Source: Methylicorpusculum sp. (GTDB lineage Bacteria; Pseudomonadota; Gammaproteobacteria; Methylococcales; Methylomonadaceae). Taken from it: a stretch of DNA of 64,000 nt. This document shows positions 25,625 to 35,765 of the stretch, in pieces. The notes under the pieces were generated by a model. It did not search any database, was not told the origin of the DNA, and saw only the letters and a list, made by a program, of their open reading frames with translations. The stretch is taken from contig NZ_JAUSBX010000125.1 in the NCBI RefSeq assembly GCF_030651835.1, positions 1-64,000 of the forward strand, in the 5' to 3' direction. Within the stretch, counting starts at the first letter, position 1. The number at the start of each line of letters is the position of its first letter. A program made the translations under genes and the position numbers.

Positions 25625-27910
25625 CTATTGCAAGGCGGTGGTAATATTACCTAAGTCGATGACCTTTTTTTGTTTGAAATCAATGGGAGGCTGTTCTGAA
25701 GTGGCGGGTTGATGGGTGAGGTAATTTAAATAAAAGCGAGTTGGACCATCGTCAGGATACTTTTCGGCTATCGCTAAAAATGAATCATGGGCTTGGGTCC
25801 ATTGATTGGACTGAAACAAATGCAAAGCCTCTTCAAAATGTCGTGCTCTGGTGGCTGTATTTGCAGAGCCTGATACAGTTAAACCGATTAACTCATAGAC
25901 GCAGACGGGGTGGGTTTTGCCTTTGAGAATAAAAAACCCCAGTTCCCGCTTTAAAAAAAGCTCAAGATCATGGATGACCTCGTTGGTGACTAAAATGCGA
26001 GTGCCTAGGATTTTGTTAAGTCCTTCTATGCGGGTTGCCGTATTAATCACATCGCCGACGGCACGGTATTCAAAATGATCAGTCGATCCGACGTTGCCCA
26101 GGTGCATTTCACCGTAATGCAAGCCCAGTCGAGTGCTGAGGGTGTGGGGCTGAGAGCCGTTAAACCTGTCTACCGCCTGTTGAATAGCCAAAGCGGCTTG
26201 ACAGGCCTGGGTTCTCAATGCTTTATCGTCATGATCCGATTTAGCCCAAATGGCCAGCATCGCATCGCCGATTACATCGGAAATTATGCCTCCGTGCTGT
26301 TGCACTTCAGGAAACAAATTACCGTAATAATGATTCATCAGAGTACTTAGCGCTTTAGGAGGCAAGGACTCTGACAAGGATGTGTATTGCCCCGCGTCGC
26401 TGGCCATGCAGACGCCATTGATCAGCTCACCCAGACTGTTTAATTCGTCAAGGCTGCCATGGCCTGCCATTCTATTAACCATGTCTGACGGAACATAGCG
26501 GCTGAATGCGTTAAACATATTTTTGTGTTCGCGCTTTCCCGCTAAATAGTGACCAACCGCCGCGGTGAGGATGACTGAAAGCGCTTGAACCACAATCGGA
26601 ATGAATAAAGGCAGCCATAAATAATGCTGGTTAAAGCAATAACTGGCGAGGCTGAGGTAAGCGGCGGATGACGATGCAATAACGGCTAATAAGACCGAAA
26701 AAGAACAAAATCGGCAGGCCAGAGATAAGAACAGGCTCCATAAAATCAGCAAAGACAGTTGATAAGAGACAGGTAGGGCTTTGAGCCAACTATGTTCCAG
26801 CAAATTGGCAATTGCCGTTGCGGCAAGTTCTATGGGACTTATTGTGCTGCCGTCCTGTTCAGAATAGACGGTATAAAATCCCCGGTTTTTTTCTTCCATG
26901 ATATTTTCAGAGTAACCGATCAGGACAATCTTGTTACTAAAAAGGTCAGGATTCAGTATGTCACTGACTAATGCCTGATAAAAAGGGATAGTGGTAAGGG
27001 TGCCGGCTTTGCCATAATGATTAAGCAGCAGACTGTCATTTTCTTTAAGTAAGGCTGCCCAGGATTTTAACAGGTGGGTATGATCGTGTGTGGATTTGAT
27101 AGTTGATGATGTCTGCGAATCGTCATCTGCCAAGCTCTGTTTGCTCAATACTGATTGTACGATTTGTAGGGTTTCAAAATTATCCTGAGTGTTTACCAGT
27201 CCTTCAAAATCCGGAGGAAATTGATAGGAAAGTTCGGGGGCTGTTGTTTTGATCAGATCCAAAATGGCAGGGTAGGCCTGTTTTAGCAGATGAGATTGGA
27301 ACACGGCGACCGGAAATGTGGCGATATCGCCGGCGCTGCTTTTAAAAGCCCAGAACTGCTTAATGCTGGATGAAGATTTGGGCAGAGGGAATGGTGCGGT
27401 ACCTAGGGCGACCTGATTCAAGATGGGAATCGGTTCTATGATGGTTTCGTAACGGAACTGGTTTAACGGTCCGATGGAAGAAAGCGAGCCTTGTTTCAAA
27501 TAATTGCTCAGTACAATGTTGCGGCCTTCTTTCATCGCTTCGGCGAGCATCAAATCGCCTTCGTCATCCCGGCTTTCCTCAAAAATAATGTTAAAACCAA
27601 TGATTGAGGGTCTTTGCTGATTCAGTTTACGAATCAGTTGTGCATAATAAGAACGCGGCCATTTTTCAGGGTCATCGGGTAAGCGAAGAATTTCTGCAGA
27701 CGCTTTGTCAATACTGACAATGACTACTTCTTCGGGAGGGGTTATAGGGCCTCTCATATGGAATAACCAGGTGAGCCCCATTTCTTCTTCTAGATAAGCG
27801 CCAAATGGACTTAAACTTAGAAACACTCCCATTAAACTGATCAGCACGGCCAGGACGCAGGTATTTTGCGTCTTTTGGCGGTGTCTGATTTGAATGGGTT
27901 GGTCGCTCAT
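25625..27910 (-). CDS. CHASE2-domain class III nucleotide cyclase
   Basis: A 761-residue inner-membrane protein. One TM (about 18-36) precedes a periplasmic CHASE2 sensor (about 45-370), then three TMs (about 384-455), a class III cyclase domain (about 495-675) and a TPR-like C-terminus (about 690-735). Catalytic marks are kept: metal Asp505 and Asp549 (VIGDAMLAIW), Asn623 and Arg627 (VINTATR). The usual adenine-selecting Lys four residues before the second metal Asp is Asp545 here (ISDVIGD), and the second selector is Glu614. The base specificity is therefore unclear. It is upstream of the FecR-TPR-barrel gene on the same strand with a 230-nt gap, so a separate promoter is possible. Confidence 0.88.
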   Translation of the reverse strand: MSDQPIQIRHRQKTQNTCVLAVLISLMGVFLSLSPFGAYLEEEMGLTWLFHMRGPITPPEEVVIVSIDKASAEILRLPDDPEKWPRSYYAQLIRKLNQQRPSIIGFNIIFEESRDDEGDLMLAEAMKEGRNIVLSNYLKQGSLSSIGPLNQFRYETIIEPIPILNQVALGTAPFPLPKSSSSIKQFWAFKSSAGDIATFPVAVFQSHLLKQAYPAILDLIKTTAPELSYQFPPDFEGLVNTQDNFETLQIVQSVLSKQSLADDDSQTSSTIKSTHDHTHLLKSWAALLKENDSLLLNHYGKAGTLTTIPFYQALVSDILNPDLFSNKIVLIGYSENIMEEKNRGFYTVYSEQDGSTISPIELAATAIANLLEHSWLKALPVSYQLSLLILWSLFLSLACRFCSFSVLLAVIASSSAAYLSLASYCFNQHYLWLPLFIPIVVQALSVILTAAVGHYLAGKREHKNMFNAFSRYVPSDMVNRMAGHGSLDELNSLGELINGVCMASDAGQYTSLSESLPPKALSTLMNHYYGNLFPEVQQHGGIISDVIGDAMLAIWAKSDHDDKALRTQACQAALAIQQAVDRFNGSQPHTLSTRLGLHYGEMHLGNVGSTDHFEYRAVGDVINTATRIEGLNKILGTRILVTNEVIHDLELFLKRELGFFILKGKTHPVCVYELIGLTVSGSANTATRARHFEEALHLFQSNQWTQAHDSFLAIAEKYPDDGPTRFYLNYLTHQPATSEQPPIDFKQKKVIDLGNITTALQ

Positions 27911-27968
27911 GGCTATAACACAGTCTGAAGCTTCAGAAGTGCGCTGCTCACCGGCAGGTAAGAAGAGA

Positions 27969-27998
27969 TTGAGGAGTGGGTTATTGGAAACTCCTCAA
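27969..27998 (-). terminator. Terminator downstream of lpdA
   Basis: TTGAGGAGT (27969-27977) pairs with ACTCCTCAA (27990-27998). On the minus strand the stem is followed by TCTCTTCTT. It lies 57 nt after the lpdA stop and closes the sucA-sucB-lpdA operon. Confidence 0.55.
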
Positions 27999-28054
27999 CC
28001 GGTAGTCATTATGAAACGGTCAGAATCACAGTTATTCGCAGGTTGGGTTTTAGC

Positions 28055-29491
28055 TTAAGGCAAGTGCAGTGAGCGGTTGTCAATGGCTAAGGCGGCTTCA
28101 TGAAGGACCTCTGAAATGGTCGGATGGGCATGAATCGTTCTGGCCAAATCTTCCGAGCTGGCAGAAAACTCCATTGCCAAAACAGCTTCTGCGATTAATT
28201 CGGATGCATTAATGCCGATGATGTGGACTCCCATGATGATATCGGTTTCAGCATTGGTAATGATCTTGACCAAGCCTTCTGTTTTGTCAATGGCTTCAGC
28301 TCTGCCATTGGCTTTCAGCGGAAACACGCCGGTATTGTATTTAATGCCCAGGGCTTGAACGGCCTGTTCGGTATGGCCCACCCAGGCGATTTCGGGATCC
28401 GTGTAGATTACACTCGGGATAATGTCATAGTTGATGGGCGTTTCCATGTTTGCAATTTGCTCGGCAACAAAAACGCCTTCTTCCAATCCTTTGTGAGCCA
28501 ACATGGGGCCTAGTAATGTCAAATCGCCAATTGCATAGACACCTGGAACGGTGGTGCAGCATTTTTCATCGACATGAATGTAACCATTTTCATCTAAAAC
28601 CAGTTCTGCTTCTGGTGCTGCAATATTTTCGGAATTGGGTTTTCGCCCGGAAGCGACAATCAGTTTATCCAGTTTTAAGGTGTGATTACCCTCTTGATCC
28701 TGATATTCGACGATTACTTTATCTTTAGAACGCTTTGCAGAAATGACCCGGGTGCCCATTCTCAGATCTAAACCTTGATTGGTGTAAATTTTGTAGGCTT
28801 CCAGTGATATTTGTTGATCGGTTACGTGCAGGAAAATTTCCTGGGCTTCCAGCAGGGTGACGTCTGAGCCCAGTTTATTCCAGATTCCGCCAATCTCAAG
28901 GCCAATAATACCGGCACCTATGATACCCAGTTTTTTAGGAACACTTTGCAGGCTCAGCGCTGCAGTCGAATCAATGATGACTTCGTTGTCGATGGGCGCG
29001 CAGCCAAGTTCAATAGGTGAAGAACCCGTCGCGAGGATGACATTTTTCGCATTAAGAATAATCGGTTTACCGCCGTTAGGAGGCGTTGCCGAAACTTGCC
29101 GGGCAGTCAGCAGCTTGCCTGATCCATGAATAAAATCAATTCCGTTGTCCGCAAAAACCTGCTTGATTTGCTTACTGAGCATATCGACTTTTTTGTCTTT
29201 GCGAGCAATCATTTTAGGGACATCAAGCTTGATATTATCTACAGATATACCATGGTCTTTGATGTCATTCCTAATCTGGTGGTAGATTTTGGCAGACTCC
29301 AAAAGTGCCATTGATGAAATACAGCCTGCGTTTATGTAAGTTCCGCCCAAACTGGTTTTACCGTCAGGGCTCATCCAGTTATCAACGCAAGCTGTTTTTA
29401 AGCCCAATTGCGCAGCTCTAATCGCTGCCACATAACCAGCAGGACCTGCGCCCAACACTATAACATCGTACGTTGATTCATATTTTGACAT
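28055..29491 (-). CDS. lpdA: Dihydrolipoamide dehydrogenase homologue (E3) with altered redox centre
   Basis: A 478-residue FAD/NAD flavoprotein with the family layout: GAGPAGY (14-20) FAD loop, NAD loop GAGIIGLEIG, FAD segment YAIGDLT and C-terminal dimer domain with HAHPTISE (His456 and Glu461, the catalytic dyad). The normal disulfide motif CxxxxCIPSK is changed to Y-INAG-C-ISSM: Tyr52 replaces the first cysteine, Cys57 is kept, and the following PSK is SSM (59-61). As read, the classical thiol-disulfide cycle with lipoamide cannot work. Third gene of sucA-sucB-lpdA, 13 nt after sucB, so it looks like the E3 of the 2-oxoglutarate dehydrogenase complex. It may instead have a changed role, with a second E3 elsewhere doing the work. 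Confidence 0.85.
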   Translation of the reverse strand: MSKYESTYDVIVLGAGPAGYVAAIRAAQLGLKTACVDNWMSPDGKTSLGGTYINAGCISSMALLESAKIYHQIRNDIKDHGISVDNIKLDVPKMIARKDKKVDMLSKQIKQVFADNGIDFIHGSGKLLTARQVSATPPNGGKPIILNAKNVILATGSSPIELGCAPIDNEVIIDSTAALSLQSVPKKLGIIGAGIIGLEIGGIWNKLGSDVTLLEAQEIFLHVTDQQISLEAYKIYTNQGLDLRMGTRVISAKRSKDKVIVEYQDQEGNHTLKLDKLIVASGRKPNSENIAAPEAELVLDENGYIHVDEKCCTTVPGVYAIGDLTLLGPMLAHKGLEEGVFVAEQIANMETPINYDIIPSVIYTDPEIAWVGHTEQAVQALGIKYNTGVFPLKANGRAEAIDKTEGLVKIITNAETDIIMGVHIIGINASELIAEAVLAMEFSASSEDLARTIHAHPTISEVLHEAALAIDNRSLHLP

Positions 29492-29504
29492 GGCGATATA
29501 CCGT

Positions 29505-30791
29505 TTAAATATTTAGAAGCAAATGAGCAGGCGATTCTAGACATTCTTTGATAGTAGCCAGGAATTGCACTGCTTCACGACCGTCGACGAGTCGATGATC
29601 GTAGGACAAAGCCAGATACATGATGGGACGGATCACTATTTCACCATTTTCAACGACCGGCCGCTCTTTTATGGCGTGCATGCCTAAAATCGCGCATTGT
29701 GGTGGATTTAGAATGGGTGTTGAAAGCATGGATCCGAAGATGCCGCCATTGGTAATAGTAAACGTGCCTCCCGTGAGGTCATCCACGCTGATGTTGCCTT
29801 CTTTGGCTTTTTTACCGTAATCGGCAATGCTTTTTTCAATGCCGGCAAAATCCAGTTGATCCGCATCGCGCAAAACTGGGACGATCAAGCCTCTAGGCGT
29901 TGAGACAGCAATGCCGATGTCATAATACCCGTGATAAATGATGTCGTTTCCGTCGATCGAAGCGTTCACTGCTGGAAACTTTTTCAAAGCTTCAATAGAG
30001 GCTTTAACGAAAAATGACATAAAACCCAGTTTGATTTTATGTTTATCTTCAAAGCGGCCTTTGTATTGGTTTCTGAGCTCCATCACGTTATGCATATTAA
30101 CTTCATTAAAAGTGGTTAACATGGCGGCGTTTTGTTGAGCCTGTAACAAGCGTTCGGCAATTTTTGCCCTGAGCCGGGTCATAGGTACCCGTTGTTCGGG
30201 TCGAATACCGGTAGCGACTACCGTCTTTACTTCGATGGGTGCTGTGGGTTTTTCTGGTTCAATGTGCCTTGCCGGGGCATGCCGTTGTTCTATGACTGGC
30301 TCATCACTCAAATATTCAATGACATCGTTTTTAGTCAGCCGGCCATGTTTGCCTGAACCTTTGATTTGCGCAGGATCAATGTTTTTCTCGACGATCAGGC
30401 GTCGAACAGCCGGGCTCAGATGCGCCTCCAAAGATTGGGCAGCTGATGATGCAGGGTGTTCAGTCGTCTTTTCAGCGATTGCTGAAGAGGCTGGAGCAAC
30501 AACGGCTTCGACTTTATTTTCAGCAGGGTTTGGGCCGGAGGCGCCTGAAGACGCTTCAGTGTCCAGTATTGCCAGAACATCGTTGCTGAAAACGAGGGCG
30601 CCATCTTCTTTGATAATCTCACTCAAGATGCCTGAGTTGGGTGAGGGCACTTCCAGAATAACTTTATCTGTCTCAAGATCAACAAGGTTTTCATTTTTAT
30701 TGACCCAATCACCGGGTTTTTTGTGCCAGTTTATAAGCGTTGCATCGGCAACTGATTCCGGGAGAGCGGGAACGCGGACTTCGATGGTCAT
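29505..30791 (-). CDS. sucB: 2-Oxoglutarate dehydrogenase E2, dihydrolipoamide succinyltransferase
   Basis: Core subunit that transfers succinyl groups from E1 to CoA. 428 residues in the standard order: a lipoyl domain (1-77) with lipoylated Lys43 in [12 protein letters not shown], an Ala/Pro/Glu-rich linker, a peripheral-subunit-binding domain (about 127-165, [15 protein letters not shown]), a second linker and the catalytic domain (about 200-428) with His399 and Asp403 in [12 protein letters not shown]. One base separates it from the sucA stop, with AAAGGA as ribosome site inside sucA. All key residues are intact, unlike those of the lpdA next to it. Confidence 0.96.
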   Translation of the reverse strand: MTIEVRVPALPESVADATLINWHKKPGDWVNKNENLVDLETDKVILEVPSPNSGILSEIIKEDGALVFSNDVLAILDTEASSGASGPNPAENKVEAVVAPASSAIAEKTTEHPASSAAQSLEAHLSPAVRRLIVEKNIDPAQIKGSGKHGRLTKNDVIEYLSDEPVIEQRHAPARHIEPEKPTAPIEVKTVVATGIRPEQRVPMTRLRAKIAERLLQAQQNAAMLTTFNEVNMHNVMELRNQYKGRFEDKHKIKLGFMSFFVKASIEALKKFPAVNASIDGNDIIYHGYYDIGIAVSTPRGLIVPVLRDADQLDFAGIEKSIADYGKKAKEGNISVDDLTGGTFTITNGGIFGSMLSTPILNPPQCAILGMHAIKERPVVENGEIVIRPIMYLALSYDHRLVDGREAVQFLATIKECLESPAHLLLNI

Positions 30792-30792
30792 G

Positions 30793-33621
30793 TTATTTTC
30801 CTTTGTAGTTACCGAATAAAGCGGATTCTACGACTTGTTTTTGTTGTTCGAGATGCTTTTTAAAATTACCAACGGCTGGCGAAGCGGAGGCCGCTCTGCC
30901 AGCATATTGCAAGTTGATTTGAGTAGCAAGCGTATCGACGAAATGATGTCTGATTTGATACCAGGCGCCTTGGTTTTTGGGTTCTTCCTGGCACCAAATC
31001 ATCAGTTCAAGGTTTGGATATTTAGCAATTTCGTCTTTAAACCGCTTGTCCGGAAAGGGATAAAGTTGTTCGATACGGACTATCGCCACATCATCTGTAT
31101 GGGTTTCTCGGCGGGTTTCCAGTAAATCGAAATAAACTTTCCCTGCACAGAGTACCATTCGCTTTACGTTTTTCGGGTTTATCGAATCGGTTTCGCTGAT
31201 GATTGTCTGGAATTTACCTTTGGACAAATCCTCAAGTGTAGATACCGCCAGCTTGTGTCTCAAAAGGCTTTTGGGGCTCATAATGATCAGCGGTTTGCGG
31301 TAAGTTCTGATCATTTGACGACGCAGCAGATGGAAGATTTGAGCGGGTGTCGTCGGTGTGCAAACCTGAATATTATGTTCGGCACATAGCTGCATATACC
31401 GTTCAAGTCGTGCGGATGAATGTTCCGGGCCTTGACCTTCATAACCATGAGGTAACAGCATGACCAGGCCGCTGAGACGACCCCACTTGGTTTCGCCGGA
31501 AGTAATGAACTGATCAATAACCACTTGTGCGCCGTTCGCAAAATCACCGAATTGAGCTTCCCAAATGACCAGGCAGTCGGGAGTAGTAGAACTGTAACCG
31601 TATTCGAAACCCAATACCGCTTCTTCTGAAAGTAACGAGTCATAGATCTGAACACGGCCCTGATTCGGATCAAGATGGCTGAGTGGCTGATAAGTGCTGC
31701 CGTCGATTTGATTATGAAGAACGGCATGGCGATGGAAAAAGGTGCCTCGGCCAACATCCTGCCCTGTTAATCTGACATTATATTTTTCCATGGCCAGCGT
31801 TGCATAAGCCAGGTTTTCGGCAAATCCCCAATCTAATGGGAGTGCGCCCGCGGCCATTTTTCTGCGGCTGTCCATTATCTTGCCAACCCGAGGGTGCAAT
31901 TCAAAACCGGTGGGCAATATTTGTAATTGTTTATTGCAAAAACGTATCACATCCAGGGAGACTGCTGTTTTGCAGGCTTGAGTCCATTTTTTATTCAGGT
32001 ATTTATCCCATATGGCCGAATAGGAATAAACTTTTTCGTTGGCAATCGGCCTGGAGACGACTTGGCCCGATTCCAGTTTCCGGACATAATCCTGTTCAAG
32101 TTGAATGGCATCTTCCTTCGAAATGACGCCTGCTTCAATCAGCTTATTTGCGAAAATATGGCGTGTCGTTGGCCGGTTCCTGATGTATTTGTACATCAGC
32201 GGTTGGGTAGTGGCCGGTTCGTCCGCTTCGTTATGGCCAAGCCTGCGGTAACAAATGAGGTCAATCACGACATCCTTGTTAAACGTCATGCGAAAATCCA
32301 GTGCCATTTTTGCGACAAATAAAACTGCTTCGGGATCATCGCCGTTGACATGGAAAACAGGAATCTGAACCATATTGGCCACGTCGGTACAATAAAGCGT
32401 GGATCTGGCGTCGGCGGGGTTGCTGGTGGTAAAACCTATTTGGTTATTAACCACGATATGAACGGTTCCGCCGGTTGAAAATCCGCGCGTTCCTGCCATG
32501 TTGAGTGTTTCCATCACCACACCTTGTCCTGCGAACGCGGCATCGCCATGAATCAAAATCGGTAAAATAGTGTTATGACTGTCCGCTCTGGGGTCTCGGT
32601 CTTGTCTTGCTCTGACCGATCCTTCCACCACAGGATTGATAATCTCCAGATGCGAAGGATTGAATGCCAACGTCACATGAATCGGTCCGCCGGGTGTGAC
32701 GATGTCGGAAGAAAAACCCATGTGATATTTAACGTCACCGGAATTCATGCCGGGTGCGGGAATATGTATGCCTTTGAATTCCTCGAACAACTTGGATGGA
32801 TTCTTTCCGAGAATGTTGACCAGGACATTTAATCGGCCCCGATGTGCCATCCCTATCACAACCTCCTTCGTTTGCTTCTCGCCTGCTCGCTGTAGGATGT
32901 TGTCCAGGATTGGAATCAATGATTCGCCACCTTCCAGCGAAAAGCGTTTTTGGCCTACAAAGGTATTGTGCAGGTATTTTTCTATGCCTTCTGCAGCGGT
33001 CAGGAATAGAAGTGTCGACATTTGTTCTTCAGCCGACAGTTTATGATGAATCTTGGCGCCTTCCAGCCGGTTTTTAATCCAGCGCTTCATATCGGTGTCG
33101 ACAATATGCATGTACTCCGTTCCGATATTGCCGCAATAAATTTCCTTCAGAGTGGAAATAATATCCCTTAACGGGAGTCGGTCAACGCCGTACAGTGTTC
33201 CTGTGTCAAACAACGTATCCATGTCCAGTTCGGTCAACCCATAGTAGGCGGGATCCAAATCAGGAAAATAAGGTGTTGTTGTGTGAAGTGGGTTATTCGT
33301 TGCAATCTGATGCCCGCGAACCCGATAGTGATTAATCAGTCGCGCGACCGCCGATTGCTTTTTGACACTCTGCTCCGTAAAGCCCTGTAACTTGGCTAGA
33401 CGGCCCTGTGATTGCTGAGCTAATGACGCGAAGCGTTCGATGATTGGGCTATGTGCTGTTTCCTGGACAGAGTCACTTCGAATATGCCCGAACTTTTGTT
33501 TCCAGCTGTCTTCGACTGAATCCGGGTCCTGAAGGTATTGCTCGTATAACTCTTCTATAAAATTGGCATTGCTGCCGTACAAGGATGAAGATTCTCGAAA
33601 CAGTTTAAGGAGGTCGCTCAT
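30793..33621 (-). CDS. sucA: 2-Oxoglutarate dehydrogenase E1
   Basis: ThDP-dependent decarboxylating subunit of 942 residues, close to E. coli SucA (933). The N-terminal E1o segment [18 protein letters not shown] (E2-binding region) is present. Active-site stretches include [17 protein letters not shown], the ThDP/Mg motif [26 protein letters not shown] and [13 protein letters not shown]. The transketolase-like pyrimidine domain runs to YQIRHHF near the end. First gene of the sucA-sucB-lpdA operon, with its promoter expected in the 541-bp gap that follows. Together the three genes encode the TCA step from 2-oxoglutarate to succinyl-CoA. Confidence 0.97.
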   Translation of the reverse strand: MSDLLKLFRESSSLYGSNANFIEELYEQYLQDPDSVEDSWKQKFGHIRSDSVQETAHSPIIERFASLAQQSQGRLAKLQGFTEQSVKKQSAVARLINHYRVRGHQIATNNPLHTTTPYFPDLDPAYYGLTELDMDTLFDTGTLYGVDRLPLRDIISTLKEIYCGNIGTEYMHIVDTDMKRWIKNRLEGAKIHHKLSAEEQMSTLLFLTAAEGIEKYLHNTFVGQKRFSLEGGESLIPILDNILQRAGEKQTKEVVIGMAHRGRLNVLVNILGKNPSKLFEEFKGIHIPAPGMNSGDVKYHMGFSSDIVTPGGPIHVTLAFNPSHLEIINPVVEGSVRARQDRDPRADSHNTILPILIHGDAAFAGQGVVMETLNMAGTRGFSTGGTVHIVVNNQIGFTTSNPADARSTLYCTDVANMVQIPVFHVNGDDPEAVLFVAKMALDFRMTFNKDVVIDLICYRRLGHNEADEPATTQPLMYKYIRNRPTTRHIFANKLIEAGVISKEDAIQLEQDYVRKLESGQVVSRPIANEKVYSYSAIWDKYLNKKWTQACKTAVSLDVIRFCNKQLQILPTGFELHPRVGKIMDSRRKMAAGALPLDWGFAENLAYATLAMEKYNVRLTGQDVGRGTFFHRHAVLHNQIDGSTYQPLSHLDPNQGRVQIYDSLLSEEAVLGFEYGYSSTTPDCLVIWEAQFGDFANGAQVVIDQFITSGETKWGRLSGLVMLLPHGYEGQGPEHSSARLERYMQLCAEHNIQVCTPTTPAQIFHLLRRQMIRTYRKPLIIMSPKSLLRHKLAVSTLEDLSKGKFQTIISETDSINPKNVKRMVLCAGKVYFDLLETRRETHTDDVAIVRIEQLYPFPDKRFKDEIAKYPNLELMIWCQEEPKNQGAWYQIRHHFVDTLATQINLQYAGRAASASPAVGNFKKHLEQQKQVVESALFGNYKGK

Positions 33622-34162
33622 TGATGTATTCCGTTAATTCTTTAGCAGTTGGGCCTATCTTAGGTCGAAAATGTTATATTAACAAACGTTAAAATCCATA
33701 AACGGATGAAAAAATTTACCGCTTCTAGTGAATGGATTAGCCTGTTTGAGTATTTTAAAATCATCCTGATCCTTACTGAATACAAATTGTAAAAAGCAGT
33801 GGATTAAAATTGTCGGTATAGGCCGATGTCTTTGCGATATTACCTTATTTGTATAAGCTGATTTTTAAGTGTCCAGAAATTTTTTTACAACGTAGCGCTT
33901 TTCAATGTCAGGTCAGTTTATAGCCGATCAGTATTTTTGAGTTAAAGACTGAGTCGTATAAAGCGGTACTTTTTCTACGCTATAACGCTGAATCAGAAAT
34001 ATAAATGTTATTGGGATGCGTGGTAATTGATAATTCAATTGTTTTTCTTGTAAGCGTTGGCTTTTGGTCAATATGAGTAATAACGAATAGATGTTATATT
34101 GAAAGAAAATGAAGGGGTTGGTTGTTGCCAAATCTTTAAAGGTAATAGTTAGGAGCGGTGTT
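33622..34162. other. 541-bp intergenic region upstream of sucA and the DUF2914 gene
   Basis: An AT-rich divergent promoter region. I see no hairpin with a clear function, no RNA gene and no convincing small coding frame in it. Confidence 0.45.
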
Positions 34163-34885
34163 ATGGCAGAGCAAAAGAAAATAATCATAAAAATAAATCA
34201 TCCTAATAAGGCCGATAAAAATACAGATAAGCTTTATGATGAAATCCAAATAATAGAATGGAATGTAAAACGTATATTGATTGTAGCGTCGTTGATTTTG
34301 CTGTTAATCGTTTTACCTTATATTTATCTGAATAACAGTCAACCGGCATATGATGAGCTTGATTCTGTAAAAACTGAAGCCGAGTTCTCAGGGGAAACTG
34401 ACGGTCAGGTGCCAAAGTCTGAAGCTGAAAACGATAAGCTTGATAAGGATAAAGAAGCGGATACAAGCCCTTCGGTTAATTTATCCCCAGAAAATCAAAA
34501 TACAGAGTTACAGGTTGAAAGTATGGCGTCAGACCTGTCATTGCAAAAACACTATAAAGTAGAGAGGGCCTTATTAACTTCGGGTATCCATGATAATCAG
34601 CCAATGGATGAAGTGGTCTCTCCAATAAGAGTGTCCAAAAGCAGAGCTACAGGTATATTTTATTATACCGAGTTAGTCAATATGAAGGGTTTAAAGCTTT
34701 ATCATCAATGGTTGCTAGACGGAAAAGAAAAATTGAAAACCCCCATACTGGTTAAGCAGGATTATTGGCGAGTTTCAACCAGTAAACTTTTTACGCCGGC
34801 GACCGAGGGAAACTGGGCGGTCAGGTTGATAGATCAGCAGGGCAGGGTTTATCACAAATTAACTTTCACTGTAAAAACCAAGTGA
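34163..34885 (+). CDS. DUF2914-domain membrane protein
   Basis: 240 residues from the ATG at 34163, which follows AGGAGCGGTGTT. An upstream in-frame ATG at 34109 would add 18 residues without a ribosome site. Layout: a basic N-terminal cytoplasmic segment (KKIIIKINHP), one TM helix (about 39-58, RILIVASLILLLIVLPYIYL), an acidic Glu/Lys/Asp linker (about 65-130) and a C-terminal DUF2914 domain (about 150-240: VERALLTSGI, then YYTELVNMKG and YHQWLLDGK). DUF2914 domains are thought to be extracytoplasmic and their role is unknown. Single gene with no obvious partner. Confidence 0.82.
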   Translation: MAEQKKIIIKINHPNKADKNTDKLYDEIQIIEWNVKRILIVASLILLLIVLPYIYLNNSQPAYDELDSVKTEAEFSGETDGQVPKSEAENDKLDKDKEADTSPSVNLSPENQNTELQVESMASDLSLQKHYKVERALLTSGIHDNQPMDEVVSPIRVSKSRATGIFYYTELVNMKGLKLYHQWLLDGKEKLKTPILVKQDYWRVSTSKLFTPATEGNWAVRLIDQQGRVYHKLTFTVKTK

Positions 34886-35125
34886 AGCTATTTTGTAAAC
34901 ATTAGTTTTTTATGTTTGAGACTAGCAATTTTTATAGAGCATGATATTTTACGGTTTTGAATAAAGAAGCGCTAAATATATATCTACCTCAGTTTTATTT
35001 TTAATGCTACGTATTTGGATAATGTGCTTGTATTTGATATCATCAGCCACTGATAACTTTTTAAGATAATTGGAAGGCTATCAAATATTATTGTTATGTT
35101 TAGGAATTTAAGGTGAGAAATACTA

Positions 35126-35440
35126 ATGACTGAGTATCAGGAACTTTCTGAAAATGAATTGCAAGAGGTTATACTCAACGCAGAAAAAGCTTTAAAAACA
35201 AAATTAGCTAATAAGCGTAAAGACGTTATTGCTCAAATTAAAGAATTGGCCGCTGCCATTGATGTCAGTGTCGAAATAATAGAGAACGATAAAAAGCTGA
35301 CCCGCAAAGGATTGAAAGTGCCGATTAAATACCGGCATCCACAGGATCCCAGCAAAACCTGGACCGGAAGAGGCGTAACGCCAAGATGGTTGCAAACACT
35401 TCTGGATAGCGGGCGAGATCGGTCTGAATTTGAAGTTTAA
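35126..35440 (+). CDS. H-NS family nucleoid-associated protein
   Basis: A 104-residue DNA-binding protein of the histone-like H-NS family. The N-terminal coiled-coil oligomerisation half is residues 1-55. The C-terminal DNA-binding half (about 60-100) includes VPIKYRHPQDPSKTWTGRGVTPRWL, the TWTGRG part being the AT-hook-like minor-groove loop. It likely silences AT-rich DNA. It is flanked by AT-rich gaps of 240 and 325 bp, fitting an autoregulated single gene. Confidence 0.9.
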   Translation: MTEYQELSENELQEVILNAEKALKTKLANKRKDVIAQIKELAAAIDVSVEIIENDKKLTRKGLKVPIKYRHPQDPSKTWTGRGVTPRWLQTLLDSGRDRSEFEV

Positions 35441-35765
35441 AGAACTGGAATAAATAAACTGCAGTGCTCAATAGATATATAAAATTGAGTAAAGCAGATC
35501 CCGGTTTAGGATATGTCTTGTAACTTCCCGATTATTAAATGGCTTGAAAGATGAGTTAATTCTCTTCGAGGCAATTTTATTTCCTGATACAGGTTAATCC
35601 GGGAAGTTATTGTTGGCTAAATCAGTGCTAGTTTATAAATATCATTTAGTGCAGTGACTCATATTTATTTTCACTGCATAGATAATTAATAATCGTGTCA
35701 AATTATGATGGCTTCGGGTTTTTAATCCGAATAAGCCTGAATTCATTGGGTTAGGTTTATTTGAT
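35441..35765. other. 325-bp intergenic region with a long inverted repeat
   Basis: Between the convergent H-NS and amidohydrolase genes. TAACTTCCCG (35521-35530) and CGGGAAGTTA (35600-35609) are perfect inverted arms 69 nt apart, and the match resumes (ATTA/TAAT) after one extra base. A second imperfect hairpin at 35710-35736 may terminate the minus-strand gene. No reading frame is evident. Confidence 0.45.
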
